Assembly: GCF_003002825.1 (NCBI RefSeq)
Contig: NZ_PVTE01000040.1
Span: 1-35,731, forward strand
Length of the DNA stretch: 35,731 bases
Direction of reading: 5' to 3'
DNA from: Spirosoma oryzae
GTDB taxonomy: Bacteria; Bacteroidota; Bacteroidia; Cytophagales; Spirosomataceae
Shown here: in pieces, positions 34,430-35,731 of the stretch
Layout of the letters: each line of letters begins with the position of its first letter
Numbering within the stretch: position 1 is the first letter of the stretch
The notes under the pieces: model-generated
The model's input: only the letters and a program-made list of their open reading frames with translations
Told to the model about the DNA's origin: nothing
Database searches by the model: none
Made by a program: the position numbers and the translations under genes

Positions 34430-34669
34430 TTACCAATCAAGCTTTCCCTGTTCACGAAGCTTTTGCTCCATGATTCCAAACTGATGACCTAGTTCAAATA
34501 CATCGTACAGGTTATATTTTGTAACTTCTATATCAGCAAAAGTCACTTCATCATAGACCATTCTAATTATTCTAAAATCTGTTTGATAATTGGAGTTATA
34601 CCAATCTATGCATTTGGTAAGATTTTCTTCGTCATTACAGAACACACTAAATTCAAATCTTTGACGCAT
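34430..34669 (-). CDS. hypothetical protein, 79 aa
   Basis: Small soluble protein, one Cys in FCNDEENLTKCIDWYN; pattern beta-alpha-beta-alpha (FEFSVFCND, LTKCIDWYNS, FRIIRMVYDEVTF, YDVFELGHQFGIMEQKLREQGKL), which would suit a ferredoxin-like fold. Not recognised. Converges with the preceding gene. Confidence 0.55.
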   Translation of the reverse strand: MRQRFEFSVFCNDEENLTKCIDWYNSNYQTDFRIIRMVYDEVTFADIEVTKYNLYDVFELGHQFGIMEQKLREQGKLDW

Positions 34670-34810
34670 ATTTCTCGCTGTTTTAATTTGCTATCCTCAA
34701 AATAGTTATAACTTGTGGTGATAGAGTTTGTTATGCTTTACTTAGATGTGTTTTATAACTACGCTTATGTTATGCTCTTACTTCAAGAGCGCGAGTATCT
34801 TTAGCTGACA

Positions 34811-35221
34811 TTACCACGACTTCTTATATAGAAAAAGCACTATAATGAAAGCAATAACAAAGCTGCAAAAGGCACCTGACAAAGCGTATTGATAGAGTTT
34901 TATGCGATTAGATTTCTCGGAATCAGAGAGTATGAAGTCAAAGTCCTTTATAATCAAGGACTTTAAAAATAGCCTGTAGAGCAGGTAAGGTACAACCAAC
35001 GTAAATATAGAAGCCTTTAAAAAATCGAGATGAAAAGGGCCTGAGAGTTTTACTAACACACCTTCCAACAAGATTAATCCAGCTATATAGTAGAAGTACA
35101 GAAGAGTATTAAATCTCGTGAAAGCAGATTTTTTAGCTGATTCGGAAGATTCACTTTTACAATAAGCTAGGTAAGCCCCTTGTTGTAGATTAATGAAAAA
35201 ATGCTTGAAATTGACCGTCAC
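34811..35221 (-). CDS. hypothetical three-TM membrane protein, 136 aa
   Basis: Three hydrophobic helices: about 37-59, 68-88 and 108-133, with a basic N-terminus and basic loop. No family recognised. AT-rich codons set it apart from the left part of the window. A weak stem (GCTCTT/AAGAGC, 34774-34790) lies downstream of its stop. Confidence 0.6.
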   Translation of the reverse strand: MTVNFKHFFINLQQGAYLAYCKSESSESAKKSAFTRFNTLLYFYYIAGLILLEGVLVKLSGPFHLDFLKASIFTLVVPYLLYRLFLKSLIIKDFDFILSDSEKSNRIKLYQYALSGAFCSFVIAFIIVLFLYKKSW

Positions 35222-35262
35222 TGGTTTGTTGTATAAGTGGCTTTACGTAAAGCTAAGACAAG

Positions 35263-35559
35263 TCAAGACATATGCAGCTTGACAAATTCTTTAGCAGCTG
35301 CCATCGTTTCAGGGTATTTAACATAGCCATCAGCTTCCCGATTCGGGATATGCTGGTAGGTAAAGCCGTTCTCATAAAGATATTTTACTACTGCCCATTT
35401 GTTAGTATCTACTCTCTTGGGAGGGCGGAATCTATGAGGGAAATAAACAGCAGACCGACTACATTCCGGGCATATCAAGAATTGCTTTGCTCGGTCGTCA
35501 CGATCACTGCTTAGGTTGAACGCCTTCCTGCATTCTAAACAGACGATTTTATAGCCCAT
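35263..35559 (-). CDS. small zinc-ribbon protein, 98 aa
   Basis: Starts MGYKIVCLECRKAF with Cys7-x2-Cys10 and has Cys30-x2-Cys33 in FLICPECSRSAVYFPHRFRPPK: a four-Cys zinc ribbon. The PHRFRPPK stretch, the KWAVVKYLYENGF helix and FTYQHI are what I remember from a common small Bacteroidota family often next to mobile or accessory genes. Role unknown, possibly nucleic-acid or protein binding. Confidence 0.65.
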   Translation of the reverse strand: MGYKIVCLECRKAFNLSSDRDDRAKQFLICPECSRSAVYFPHRFRPPKRVDTNKWAVVKYLYENGFTYQHIPNREADGYVKYPETMAAAKEFVKLHMS

Positions 35560-35653
35560 TGCTGTTGTATAATCAGTGCTATGATAGCTCAGAAGCTACT
35601 CTCAGAGGTGCCCTACTCACAGCTAGTATGCTCAATCTAGAGCCTGTGGACAT

Positions 35654-35731
35654 TCACAGTAACAATATCATGCTTGACGCCAAATAGACCATCGCTAAAA
35701 AGCTGGTAGCGGTCTTTTCGTAGCGAGTTGC
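35654..35731 (-). mobile_element. C-terminus of an IS5-family transposase, cut by the window end
   Basis: Reading leftward from the last base, the frame gives ATRYEKTATSFLAMVYLASSM and ILLL, then TGA (35654-35656). This is the typical last segment of IS5/IS1182-type DDE transposases (IATRYDKxAxxFLAxVxLAxxxxWL). The IS end should lie between here and the zinc-ribbon gene; GAGCCTGTGGACATTCAC from 35639 is a candidate terminal repeat, unproven because the other end is outside the window. Confidence 0.65.

Overview
The window looks like a chromosomal segment of a Bacteroidota bacterium, most likely order Cytophagales and close to Spirosoma and its relatives. This is inference from gene content and style: GC-rich genes with almost no Shine-Dalgarno sequences, -7 boxes of the Bacteroidota type (TAnnTTTG), a GWxTD-domain lipoprotein, several Bacteroidota-type lipoproteins, and a stand-alone sufB.

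Layout. 1-3.6 kb: an unknown ORF, then a minus-strand operon of an exported protein, an OmpR-type response regulator and a HAMP histidine kinase, with three TTAAG-type direct repeats upstream. 3.6-10.8 kb: a Tat-exported Gfo/Idh/MocA oxidoreductase, a DedA membrane protein, a SAM methyltransferase, an overlapping GWxTD-lipoprotein/rlmB pair followed by a Uma2-type nuclease gene, and an SDR dehydrogenase. 10.9-17.2 kb: a serine hydrolase, a small cytochrome c, a second methyltransferase, sufB, a one-TM protein and a lipoprotein. 17.4-26.4 kb: mostly envelope proteins (small barrel-like protein, alpha/beta-hydrolase lipoprotein, DUF2306-like membrane protein, DoxX with two acidic low-complexity proteins, a CBS/HEPN-like protein, a beta-propeller phosphoesterase, a carboxypeptidase-regulatory-domain protein). 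26.4-33.5 kb: penicillin acylase, a REP-associated tyrosine transposase inside its own REP modules, argS, a glutathione peroxidase and menA. 33.6-35.7 kb: an AT-richer accessory end with small orphan genes and the C-terminus of an IS5-family transposase at the window edge.

The most interesting structure is the RAYT/REP system at 28.9-29.96 kb. Three related palindromic modules (two of about 122 nt and one degenerate) flank the transposase gene, the transposase stop codon lies inside a REP, and a diverged REP of the same architecture sits about 7.5 kb away. Other long dyads occur between genes, at 5001-5056, 9764-9859, 32540-32615 and 33553-33621. A perfect 16+16 bp dyad lies directly in front of a possible immunity-type gene at 33977.

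Several intergenic spaces hold decayed coding sequence with no usable start codon: an SDR N-terminus (14078-14213), an alpha/beta-hydrolase C-terminus (21252-21350), an unknown 69-codon C-terminus (33727-33936) and perhaps 5691-5840. I saw no tRNA, rRNA or CRISPR array by eye. All family names rest on remembered motifs; no database search was run.
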